From Armillaria gallica (lineage: Eukaryota > Basidiomycota > Agaricomycetes > Agaricales > Physalacriaceae), in contig JBANDB010000002.1 in the NCBI GenBank assembly GCA_037576215.1, positions 6,200,001 through 6,264,000 of the forward strand: a stretch of 64,000 bases of DNA, written 5' to 3'. Shown here piece by piece: positions 54,873 to 64,000 of this stretch. A model generated the notes under the pieces. That model saw nothing but the letters and a program-made list of their open reading frames with translations. It was not told the DNA's origin and did no database searches. Numbering within the stretch: the stretch's first letter is position 1; each line of letters begins with the position of its first letter. The position numbers were made by a program, and so were the translations under genes.

Positions 54873-57800
54873 TCATTCAAGATGGATAGCCAATGTGCTG
54901 GCCATCCTGATCTCCATGTTGTATTTGGCGACATTACTTGGTATTGCACCACCAAATTGGAAGAGAGGTATCATCTCCATCCTCTCATCTTGCACCATCG
55001 GGTGGCTGTACACGATTATGTTGTTGGATCCCCTGCTAGACGCATCTGAGTCTGTCGAGGTATGGTTATAGTACTCACTGTCCTCAGCCATTTGGTGTAG
55101 TCTTTCGCTGTGAGGCAAGCCACTATTTTCACCACTGGATTCTGCATCATCAGACATGTTGTAAAATTCATACTTCATATTCTCCTCAAGCGTCTCATGT
55201 TCATTGTCATCACCATCCACTGACAGATGATCTTCAGCCCTGACTGCATCAGACATCACATCCATGATGATGCTGTGTGTGGCATGTAGCTGGTCATACA
55301 ATGGTTTCTTCCCATATTCTGGGCAGATCGGGTTGGATGCGATATGGCCAGGCTGCCCACATCGAAAGCAAATCCTCTCTGTCAGTTTATGGTCAGGGCC
55401 TGGCACCATCTTATTTTCAGGTTTTATGTTCCTGTTCTGAGGTGTCTTCCTGGGTGTGGGTGGGGTACCCATCCTATTATCGAGATTCTTTGCAAAACAG
55501 GTTTCTGCCGCTGGGAGCTGTGGCATATATGTTGTGCTCTGCTTCAGGAACAGTATTCTTCCCCCTTTCACCTGACGGCAGTCCTGGAATGCAGGGCACT
55601 TCTCCTCAGTGATGGGTGAGGTGCTCTTATTGGCTTCGTGAATCATCGCTCAGCTTTGAGAGTATATTCCACATCCAATGCAGATTGGTATAATTCTTCC
55701 AGGTTGTTATATTTGACTGATAACTTGTTGGTGAATATGCCATTCTGAATGATGATTGGAAGACCAATCATAAATTTATTCTTTATAGTGTACTCATCTG
55801 GTGCGATGTCCATATTGTTGATGAGCTGCTGAATATTATCCTTCCATCCCTGAACTGTATTATTGTCCTCATCCCACCTCGCTACCCAGAATGCGTCATG
55901 GGCATCCTGCAGTGTGGAGTCATGGACAAATCGGTCATATAGTGCGAGCATAATATTGACGAAGGTTGGGGTTGGACCACCCAACTTGCTAATCTGCTGT
56001 TGGAACCAAGATTTCACTCATCCTTCCAGCAAGGAATCTAATATCAGAACCCTCTCCTTGTCACAGTCAGGGCTGCCCAATTGGGACATTCAGTATGAAA
56101 ATACCATGCTGCATAGCCACTCCCATAGCACCTTGCATGATGGTGTGCCATCATATTTCTTCATATGTTTGATGTCAAGACAGGTGCCCTTTGCTCCATC
56201 TGGTATGGACAGTTTATGCTCCAGATTCTGGCATATGAATTCCATGATCTGCTGGAATTTTCACTCCATGTGTCATGCTTTCACTTCCAGTGATCTGGCC
56301 ATGGGTGCAGCAAACACATCTCTGAAGAGGAATCATGGCATAAACAGGTCACACCTTGCTGAGCTATCATCATCTCCATCCCCATCTCCGTCGTTGTCCC
56401 CATTGTCACCAGGGTCATCTGGAGGTCCTCCCAGGTTTCTCCCCAGTTGTCCTCCTCTTCCTCTGTTGTTTCTTCCACGTCGGGAACCCCCAGCTCCATG
56501 GTTCCCATCTCCATTGTCTTGGGGTGTTCTACCTGAGTTGCGATCCTCCTTGCGATTGTCATGTCCCTTTGGCTTCATCCATGGATTATTATTATCGTCA
56601 AACACTATCCCTTGGTCAGGAACTGTAGGTTGCATCCCATCCTGTATCTGGCTCAGCCTTATTCTTTGTAGTGCAATCCTGTTCTTCATCTCATCTGTAG
56701 GATGGCTAGGCCCAGGTTTAGGTTCGGAGGTAGGCTTGGCCTTAATTTATGGCTCTACCACTGGTGGGTTCGATGCATGGGCACGATCTTTACCCTTACT
56801 TGATGAGTGTGTTCCAGGTCAGACATTCTCATCCACTGGTTCCTTGTGTTTGGTACCTTTTCCTTTATTAATATGTGTTTCAATACTACAACATTGTTCC
56901 TCGAAGGAAGAGTTACCCAGTGCAGGTTTTGTGGATCCTGACTTCGGATTTTCTCCTGCAGATTCTGCAGAGAGGTGCATAGCATGCCCCAGTATTAACG
57001 TAGTGACTTTGGCATTATATTGCCAAATATATTCATTGGATTCCCTACTTATATTGTTGAATCCTAATTGCCTAAACACACATTCAGCCTGAGTGTGAGC
57101 CGCTTCTTGAACAATAGACAATCGGTATTCAGACAATTTTGCTAGTGTTTCTCGGACAACCGTCCTTGACATCTCCTTGTCATCCAAGTATTCCGCAACT
57201 GCGGCATGCATGTCAATCTTGGCACCCTCATCTGTCTGTCATGCTGCCAGTTCTGGGGAGGTGTTCCTCGATGGTTGTGGTGATGTCCCAGGTATGGTGT
57301 GCATTCATGAGTACATACTTGCCCATGACATCACCCTAGATTGTGCCACTACAGGTTCAGCAGGTTTTGCCATGTCAGGTATGGGTAAATCTGGGGTGGG
57401 CATATTGATACCCGCTGGTTTCACTGGTTCGCAATGCCAATAGTCTTCTGATGTAGACTGGGATGGCTGTGCAGTCAGCGCAGTCGAGGGTCATCGTATG
57501 CTATCTAAGACTGGGTTCAGTTGGAACCCCACTATGGGTATGTATCCCTCCCTGACTAGTGATCCTAAGGTCAGGTTTGCAGCTGTGTCTGATCATTCAG
57601 ATGATGAAAAGCTTCAATTCCCAAGCAGAGCATCCAGGTTGTAGGTTTGAGTGTCCTTATCCAGGTCATCAATGGAGTATTCCCCATCATCCACAGGAGT
57701 GACATTCTCCTGGTTGAATACCTTGCTGTCCCAGATATTTTCATGGTCGGATGCTTGCTGTAGGCTGAATGCGAGTCTGCCCTTCTTCTTGTTGGCCATC

Positions 57801-57928
57801 TTCTTTGACCACCTCAAGGCCTGGTTGCCACTCTCTGGCAGATATTTCTCATCTTCCTCAGTGCCGTTATCCGGTGCTCTTCCATCAAGGTCACTGGTCA
57901 TGTCTCCAGTTTCAGTGTAATCCACCAC
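54873..57928 (-). pseudogene. Element A gag, broken
   Basis: On the minus strand the first frame is 57928-57614 (MVDYTETGDMTSDLDGRAP). Next come 57211-56819 (a helical part, VRETLAKLSEYRLSIVQE), a Gly/Asp/Arg-rich low-complexity part at 56689-56333 (RRGRNNRGRGGQLGRN), a capsid-like part at 56017-55643 (MLALYDRFVHDSTLQDAHDA, NNLEELYQSALDVEYTLK) and a zinc knuckle in 55646-54873 (CFRCGQPGHIASNPIC, with six residues between His and the last Cys instead of four). The segment ends in a Ser/Asp-rich linker. Frames change between segments. Element K begins just after it. Confidence 0.82.
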
Positions 57929-58071
57929 TGGTCATTGTCGCATTGTTGGTGTCATGTATGTGCTGGCACCAGTAGAGGGGTTTTTGCAACTGAGAATTCG
58001 AAATTCTCATGAAAAAAGCTGAGGAAAGAAGTAGTAGCTGTTGAATACAGCTGGAAAAGCTTAAAAAAAAG

Positions 58072-58285
58072 TGTAGGAGGGCCTTAACTAAAATTGCACA
58101 ACATAGCTTTGACCAATGTATATTGATCAACTATGAAAGTGTACAAGAGAAAAGCTAGTCTTATATAATGATATGCTAGTTAATATATAGAGATCATCGG
58201 CAATGCCCATGCCGATCATACTAAATAGGTACTTGGTAAATGCTTGTAGATGGGTACAGTACTGGTTACAGTACTATTCCTTACA
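58072..58285 (-). repeat. Element A 5' LTR
   Basis: 214 bases, TGTAGGAGGG to TTCCTTACA on the plus strand, matching 4917-5130 with about 15 differences. I could not find a primer-binding site of the self-complementary or tRNA type next to it; a run of A on the plus strand lies there. Confidence 0.92.
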
Positions 58286-58290
58286 CAAGC
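58286..58290. repeat. Target site duplication of element A, right copy
   Basis: CAAGC, matching 4912-4916. Confidence 0.9.
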
Positions 58291-58309
58291 TATCTGATTC
58301 TTGGATGAA

Positions 58310-61300
58310 ATGGTTGCAGCTCAACAAAAACAACAGTCAGATACAGGAATCTGTGAAGACAATATTGACACCAACCTTCTGTCACAAGCATTTTTGAACC
58401 CCTCAAACAAGTACTCTGTGATAGCCTTGCTCAATTTTATGACACAGAAATGCTTTGTTGAGAAGTGAGGGAAATCAACTGGCCAAGGTATCCAAGCTGC
58501 AATGGCCAAGATGTGGGATGATATGTGTCTTCTTGTCTTTTAGGCTCTTGCATCCAGTGACAAATATTTCAAAGGGACAGACAAAAGTATGCTAGTGATG
58601 TGCTCGGTAATGGCAAGTGGCAAAAGGACTAGTGAATGGCAATGAACACCAACAACACTAAACCTAACACTAACTTTACACTTATCACCAATGTATTGAA
58701 TTCGGGCATTTCAAGTATGATAGAAGCACTCTGCAGACTTCAATAATCAAGGAAAGTTGTTTAAAAACTTTTTATTTGTTACTAGTGAGCTATACAAGCA
58801 TACTACTCACACTAGTGGGGTTGGTAAGACATGATTGAGTGAATAGTGACTTGACTTGAGCTACTGTGCTTGTTCTGACTGGGACTGCTTCAAACTAGTG
58901 GCTCTCTTGGCCCTATACTGCTTCCTACAAGTGATAGACACTTGACTAGTCACACTCTGGGCTGACTAGTGGTGCTCTTGGTTTAAGAATAATACTTTAA
59001 ACTTCAAGAACTTGCTTGAACTAACTTTGAAACACTCTTGGCCTTTGCAGGACACAAAAAATTGCTCTAAGACACTTCAATTCACTCTATGCTATAGGTA
59101 ACTTAGCGACTAGTCACCGCTTCATCAAGTTTAAGCACAAAAGCCTTTAATTGGGGCACTAGGTACTAACTAGTAGGTTACAATTGTGGGGATGGCTTGC
59201 CTCCTCCACATGTGAGCCTATTCTACTACTTATATACTGACAATCAAGGTACACACAAGATATAAATAACTTACTAGAGGGGTATTTATTGATAAGAATT
59301 TCTTGGCTAGTCATGAGTAATGGTGAATAATCATGCAATAGTCGGTCTAGAAATGGTCACTTGCTGACTAGTGAGCCTAGGAGCTCTGCTAGTGGTTGTA
59401 TTCCATATCCTTGGCACAGCAACACTCCACTAGTCTCAAGGATAAATGACTAGGCTGGAGAACGTGCCTGTAGCAGCTGTCAATTGTGATCGAAGGCACA
59501 GCTCAGCTATACTAGTCCTGATCATAATAGATCTGTATCACACTAGTCAGATCTGCCGCAAGGTTAATCCATTGCTAATTCATTTCTAAGTCCTGCTTTG
59601 ACATTGCCGCATGATGGGTTAACCTGACTTAGGTGTTTTGTACCCAGATTGGTCTGCTAGTGACTGAACTTCATGAGATTTGCATCCTCTGCTTCTTGTT
59701 GGGTGCGCTAGTCACATTACTTGTCCACTAGTGGCCATATTTATTTAACCCTGCTAGCATTCAAGTCACTAGTATGGCCGGCTGGTAGATTTAACCCACT
59801 AGTGGTATTGCATCAAAGTCCTGACTCTACTAGCTGTGTACTAGTCTAACTATCAGCCCGAAGCCTCAGCTATAGTCCTTTTTGTATCACTAATGTAAGG
59901 TAGATATGCAATAGTATTTGTCTAAAATAGTAAAGTCTAGATGTGAACACATAGACAGTGTATCACCGGTGAGAACTATCACCTACATAAAGCAATGGGC
60001 ATAGTTACAGGAAATCTGGCATGCACTCTCAATGTGTGGGACTATGTCAAATGCATCAATATGAAGAGTAGTGCAAAAGGGGCAGTGGCAACCCGCCATC
60101 ATGCAGATGCTATGCATATAGAAGACCTCATCAAGCTTATCATGTTTTTCAAGAGCAAGTGCTCATGTGAGCAATTGGAGAAGAATGTGGTATCAGCACA
60201 GGAGCTCACAGAAATGATTAAGCATGGCATGATGTGTGCTTTCCTTGTCTTGGGATTTATGCTATGGATGAGGTAAACCATCTCATGTTTTGCAGCTTGC
60301 TGATGCCAGTCCATCTCTACTAGGAACTTCGAGCTATGTGGATTACAAGCATGAGATATTGAATAGAACTTACAAGGCCCTGCACCATACAATGTGTCAT
60401 ACTTCAGAGTTCATCTTAATAGGTGAAAAAGCTGGCAAAGTAAGCAAGGCTGGGATGGACCTCTAGAGAGTGAGTCAGATGTCATCCCTCTGTGAAAAAA
60501 ATCCAATTATGTATAGGCAACTACTACAACATTTATGCTCAGCCTGATTTACCTGAAGTTGACATGTTCATATACCTTCCTCAATGGATTCAACTATTGG
60601 AATGATGTATTGGGCACAAGCTTGAGTCTGACAATTACATATTTCCCTACTGTTCATCAAACGGAATTATCCATCTGAAGTGGGAAATGACACATGAAAT
60701 GGTTCAAAACCTGTTAAATAAGTTCAGCCAAAATGCAGGGCTCAAGAAGTCATATACAACTCACTCATTGCACTGTGGAGGTGCACAGTATCAATTCATG
60801 CTTGCTCCCATCAGAAGATGGTGGTCATTGAGTGTAATCTATTGGTGGGGAGGCTGGGCAATTGGTGAACATGTGAGTACAATTGTTTGGCAGAGCCAGA
60901 GCCTGACTACTAATGATATCAGGTTGATATATTGATGAAGTACTTAATTGACTCACTTCAAAGTTATGAGAGTGGACACAGTGATGCACTTTATCCTGTC
61001 CCCAAGGAATCAGATAAAAGTTTCATGGGTGATCATGTCCTTGACAAGCCAGTAACAACTGGTGAGTTTCATGTTTTCACAGAAGCTGTTATGAACCAAT
61101 CAGCTCTATCAAATCAACTGCAATATATCTGTCTAACACATACCAATATGTCCCTCTCAATCTCTACTGCAATCAGTCCTGCTACAACAGCAATGCCTCA
61201 TAGCTATGAGCCATTCACTGCTGGCTCACCACAACCAGCTTCAACTGAAATGACTTGCATACCTACAAACTCAGAAACACCTCTCTTGGCTTCTGCTGTA

Positions 61301-61860
61301 TCTGCTTTACTATTGCGCCATACCCAAGCTCCTCCTGTACCTGGAGTCTTGATCCCAGATGTTAGTAAGGATGATCAATCCTGGCAGTGCGCAGTACGAC
61401 AATGGGAAGAGGGCAATCCAGGATAAGGACTACTATTGTTGAAGGATTGGCCCAAGGAATGGTACAGTGGTTCACAAAGAACAAAGACTAATGCAAAATG
61501 TGGTCAGTATCGGCTTATTGCATTGGAATTTCAATGGTCAGTCCTTACTTTGGTTTACCACTGTTGTTGAGACTAATTATGCTGGTACTTGCATGTCAAG
61601 GCTTGGTCACAATGAAGATCTCTTCATGACAACATATCCTGAGGCTAAGTAAAGTATAGCCAAACTACTGAACATGTTGTGCAAGCAGTCTGGTCAAAAG
61701 GAGTGCAAGAGTAAAAATAGAAGCTCGGGGCAAAGAAAACAGCTGAATTTGAACAATGCTGAAATTGCAGACATAGAGCCAGTATCTAGTCAGTCTTGCA
61801 TGTAATTGAATATATAAGTCAGGCAGGTGGGAGATCAACATTTTGCAAAATGTCACAACA
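58310..61860 (+). pseudogene. Fungal tyrosine recombinase (Crypton-like), broken
   Basis: From ATG 58310 the text is MVAAQQKQQ.. DTNLLSQAFLNPSNKYSV, LLNFMTQKCFVEK*GKSTGQ and IQAAMAKMWDDM. After an insertion (about 58630-59990) it resumes with VTGNLACTLNVWDYVKCIN, KGAVATRHHADAMHIEDLIK, MIKHGMMCAFLVLGFMLWMR and NFELCGLQA. The catalytic C-terminal part is near 60690-60935: LKKSYTTHSLHCGGAQYQFM and YWWGGWAIGEH. Relatives, as I recall, have HxxRRGGAQY, so the catalytic Arg has become His and the next Arg Cys, both possible CpG changes. A tail follows (LYPVPKESDKSFMGDHVLDK, QWEEGNPG, RLGHNEDLFMTTYPEAK). Stops and frameshifts are frequent. Family naming is from motif memory. Confidence 0.62.
58628..59991. 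repeat. ACTAGT-rich block interrupting the recombinase relic
   Basis: By eye ACTAGT occurs 16 times between 58628 and 59855, plus many CTAGT or CTAG variants; chance predicts less than one. The block sits between two parts of the recombinase reading frame. GCAATG at 58639-58644 and 59992-59997 could be a target duplication (element 58645-59991, 1347 bp), but the ends show no TG..CA and no clear inverted repeat. A TATA-like TTATATACTG is near 59230. No ORF. Confidence 0.6.
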
Positions 61861-63123
61861 ACATGGCATTTATACAGTATACATAGAGGGGGAGGGACTA
61901 AAAGAGTGAATAAATTAGTAATGCTATCTGCCTGGGGAGCTGAACACTACTAGTGCAAAAGGGACTGTAGTATACTGCTAGCAAAGAGATTACTCAACAT
62001 CCAATACAAGCAGAAACGATATGCACAAATAGAATTCCTTCCAATAGTCAACACTGATAGCCCAAGCCAGTGTCACACTTATCCACCTCATCATCCATGG
62101 TGCACACTTATATAGTGTGGCAAAGCTGGATAAAGTTAAATGCACTGATCTTCAAGGAGATGTAATATCTATGATTCAGGGTATATTATTATATATGCCT
62201 CAGAATGGACAAAGCACAGACCTACCAGGCATAAAGAGAATGTCCTAGGTAGCATTGAGGTAGTATTTGAGGTAGGAGGGAGGAGGAGAAAGGAAGGGAA
62301 GAGATTCAGAAGGAAGGCAAGAAGGCAACATGTCAAAACAAAGGCAGAGGGCACTGCTTATTACCCGATTAGGGTGGACCAAATTTCAAGCTCTGCTTCA
62401 AATGTGTAAACTACAATGGCAGTGCTACCAACACTCTGTCTACTCCCAATGTTGTACCACATAGGCATTATAAACATTGAAGTTCTATTGATTAGACATA
62501 TTGTCACTTAAATATCTCACCTTTTCACATGTGGAAGGTAGTTTTGAGACCATTTAAGGAGAGTCAACTTTTTTTTTTTGAGCCTGCCAGCATAACCTAT
62601 CTACCTACCTGGTATTCCAGGCTACAATTTCAGTAGCCTCTTGATACAGATGTCTTTTCTTGATTCTGTTCTGTCTCTGTAACTGCCCAGTCAATATCAC
62701 TTGCTTTCTCTAGCCATCTGCTGGTGCATGAAATATTCCAACCTATTTTATTACACTTGGACAGCCATTAAAATTATTGAAATTATACTGCACTTGTATC
62801 TTTTCTTGGTGTTCCAACTTCTCCTGGGATATAGCTGACCATCCAGCAAGTAAAAGATGAAAAGGTATCCATTTTCTCTTCCTTCATTTACGATCTGTGA
62901 TACAAATTGACTTTGACATATTTATTCCTACATGTACATTCATAAATGGCTGTCAGTGGCCATAAGGTATCCATACTGACACTGACAAGGCTTGAGATCT
63001 CAGTTGATGGTACAGTATACAGATGTTTTCATAACCGACTGAGATTGTGACTTTACAGCTGTATACCATATACGGTATAGTGCACAGCCCTAGAGGAGCA
63101 CCACAGGGGTAACTGAAATATCC
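61861..63123. other. Right flank, no supported gene
   Basis: AT-rich sequence with short homopolymers (T run near 62570) and a purine-rich run near 62270-62310. No gene, repeat pair or RNA is supported. Confidence 0.4.
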
Positions 63124-63717
63124 TTGCAGCTATCATCCTTGGCAATACTTGACAAGTCCACATGCTCTGTCAAAATGAAGAGCTTCAAGAAGCTGACATT
63201 GACAACTTGTTCTTCTGGTACTATGTACTGGCATAGCAGCATCCCACTTGCACTGTACCTGATGGTCAATGTTTCAGTGGCAGTGCTAGGGATGCCCACC
63301 ATACTCATACTGTTGGGGGCTTGGACTGCTTATGTACAGTATGATATGGGTGTGGCCCATAAAACCCATAGTGTATTATGGCTGTATGGCCATAAATATG
63401 GCATCTCTTTTTGGCAACAGAGGTGGCTGTACCACCATATACAATCCTCTTTTCTACCACCATGTTCAGTCCTGTTAGATACATTTTACTTTGTTTATAT
63501 CCCCCTAATGATTTCTCCAAGGCCTAGACCTCAAAATATACAGTTATCTGACCCAGTTTCTGCTTTACCTGATTCTGAATTCCCTGGTGAACTTCCCTAT
63601 CTAATGAATATCTGTGTCAAGCAGTCTTCATCAACTGACATCAAGAATGGCATAACCTGGGCTAAGGCACTAACCAAGGAGCTACTAGAATGTTGGCCTG
63701 GCACACCAGACAGATAG
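63124..63717 (+). CDS. Hypothetical protein, uncertain start
   Basis: This 198-codon stretch is open to TAG at 63715. There is no ATG at its start; the first ATG is 63175, so either that is the start or an upstream exon exists. It has a hydrophobic stretch (SIPLALYLMVNVSVAVLGMP and ILILLGAW, residues 40-70) that could span a membrane, then a Tyr/Trp-rich part (LYGHKYGISFWQQRWLYHH) and a Pro-rich turn (MISPRPRPQNI). The amino-acid mix is protein-like and not repeat-like. Family not recognised; it may be an exon of a host gene or another transposon relic. Confidence 0.4.
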   Translation: MQLSSLAILDKSTCSVKMKSFKKLTLTTCSSGTMYWHSSIPLALYLMVNVSVAVLGMPTILILLGAWTAYVQYDMGVAHKTHSVLWLYGHKYGISFWQQRWLYHHIQSSFLPPCSVLLDTFYFVYIPLMISPRPRPQNIQLSDPVSALPDSEFPGELPYLMNICVKQSSSTDIKNGITWAKALTKELLECWPGTPDR

Positions 63718-64000
63718 GTAGGTCCAGAGCAATGTCAAAAATAGAATAAAAGTGAACCACCTCATTTTTGGTCACAAAATGGCTCCCAACTCATCATAAT
63801 TGGGTGCTTTATGGGTTTTCCACCTTATTACAGGGTCTATGACCACACACTGCTAATAACATAACACATCTGCCTTCAATTTCACACCACAATGCTGACA
63901 AATAGGAGTGCTGACCTATTCTCCTGCAAGCATGCCTCATATTCTTAGTTCTGAGAAACTTAAATGGATCAACAGCTATTTTTGTGCAATTGTACAAGTA
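63718..64000. other. Window end, nothing seen
   Basis: No coding region or repeat is supported in these last bases. Confidence 0.4.

Larger units (their letters stand above)
4917..58285 (-). mobile_element. Element A: outermost Ty3/gypsy retrotransposon, minus strand
   Basis: The ends are two 214-bp LTRs (4917-5130 and 58072-58285), each TG..CA in form, flanked by CAAGC. On the minus strand the order is 5' LTR, gag with a zinc knuckle (57928 to 54873), protease (21500 to 20991), RT-RNase H, integrase, a chromodomain-like tail (to about 16800), a second long ORF (16708 to 14579, then 5967 to 5194), polypurine tract and 3' LTR. Removing B (with duplication) and K leaves roughly 11.5 kb, long for a gypsy element because of the second ORF. 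The LTRs differ at about 15 of 214 positions by eye, so A is old. Every ORF is broken. Confidence 0.88.

Noticed and set aside
58310..61860. Starship-type captain recombinase leading a giant cargo element
   Set aside because: The motif pattern (HxxxxGGAQY, WWGGWA) is unlike what I know of DUF3435 captains, and the cargo to its left is explained by nested retroelements with their own duplications.

Overview
This window is transposon-dominated DNA from a mushroom-type basidiomycete (Agaricomycetes). The evidence is the element families seen: a KDZ transposase with a CxC2 cysteine cluster, several chromodomain Ty3/gypsy retrotransposons, a GEN1/XPG-like nuclease relic, a fungal tyrosine-recombinase relic, and introns of about 50-65 bases. 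The genus cannot be named from the sequence. No rRNA, CRISPR array or complete canonical tRNA was seen, and no housekeeping gene is supported.

Layout. The host sequence is 1-4911 and 58291-64000. On the left it carries a broken GEN1-like nuclease gene (2577-4586, +). On the right it carries a broken tyrosine recombinase (58310-61860, +), itself interrupted by a block packed with ACTAGT. Between them sits one nested stack of mobile elements. Element A (4917-58285, minus strand; 214-bp LTRs; target duplication CAAGC) is the outermost and holds everything else. Element B (5973-14573, +; duplication AGCAT) lies in A's second ORF, and a 623-bp inverted-repeat element lies in B's 3' LTR. Element K (about 21498-54784, KDZ-type, multi-gene) splits A between gag and protease. 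Element D (29478-49896, minus; duplication GCAGT) splits a K gene. Element C (39620-49584, +; duplication CTTTG) splits D's 5' LTR. Two long palindromes lie in C: P1 (about 40200-42326) where gag should be, and P2 (46429-49449, 8-bp duplication CTACCTTC) in C's 3' LTR. The deepest path is host > A > K > D > C > P2. Split LTR pieces add up to the length of their intact partners (D 216+307=523; C 236+127=363), and reading frames resume across B and D, which supports this order.

State of the elements. Nearly all retroelement ORFs are broken, mostly by TGA at positions where a relative has arginine, and LTR differences in B and D are essentially all transitions. This points to decay of methylated CpG (CGA to TGA). 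D has a 1012-codon open pol frame, but its reverse transcriptase reads YLDN; A reads YINN.

Most unusual. (1) P1 and P2 are one family of long inverted-repeat elements that share a conserved single-copy loop of about 90 bases; P1 also has tRNA-like A and B boxes in each arm. (2) D carries two open frames antisense to pol, one with a C-x2-C-x6-C cluster, next to a 20-bp minisatellite. (3) B, C and D show a self-priming primer-binding site with base changes that compensate between B and C.
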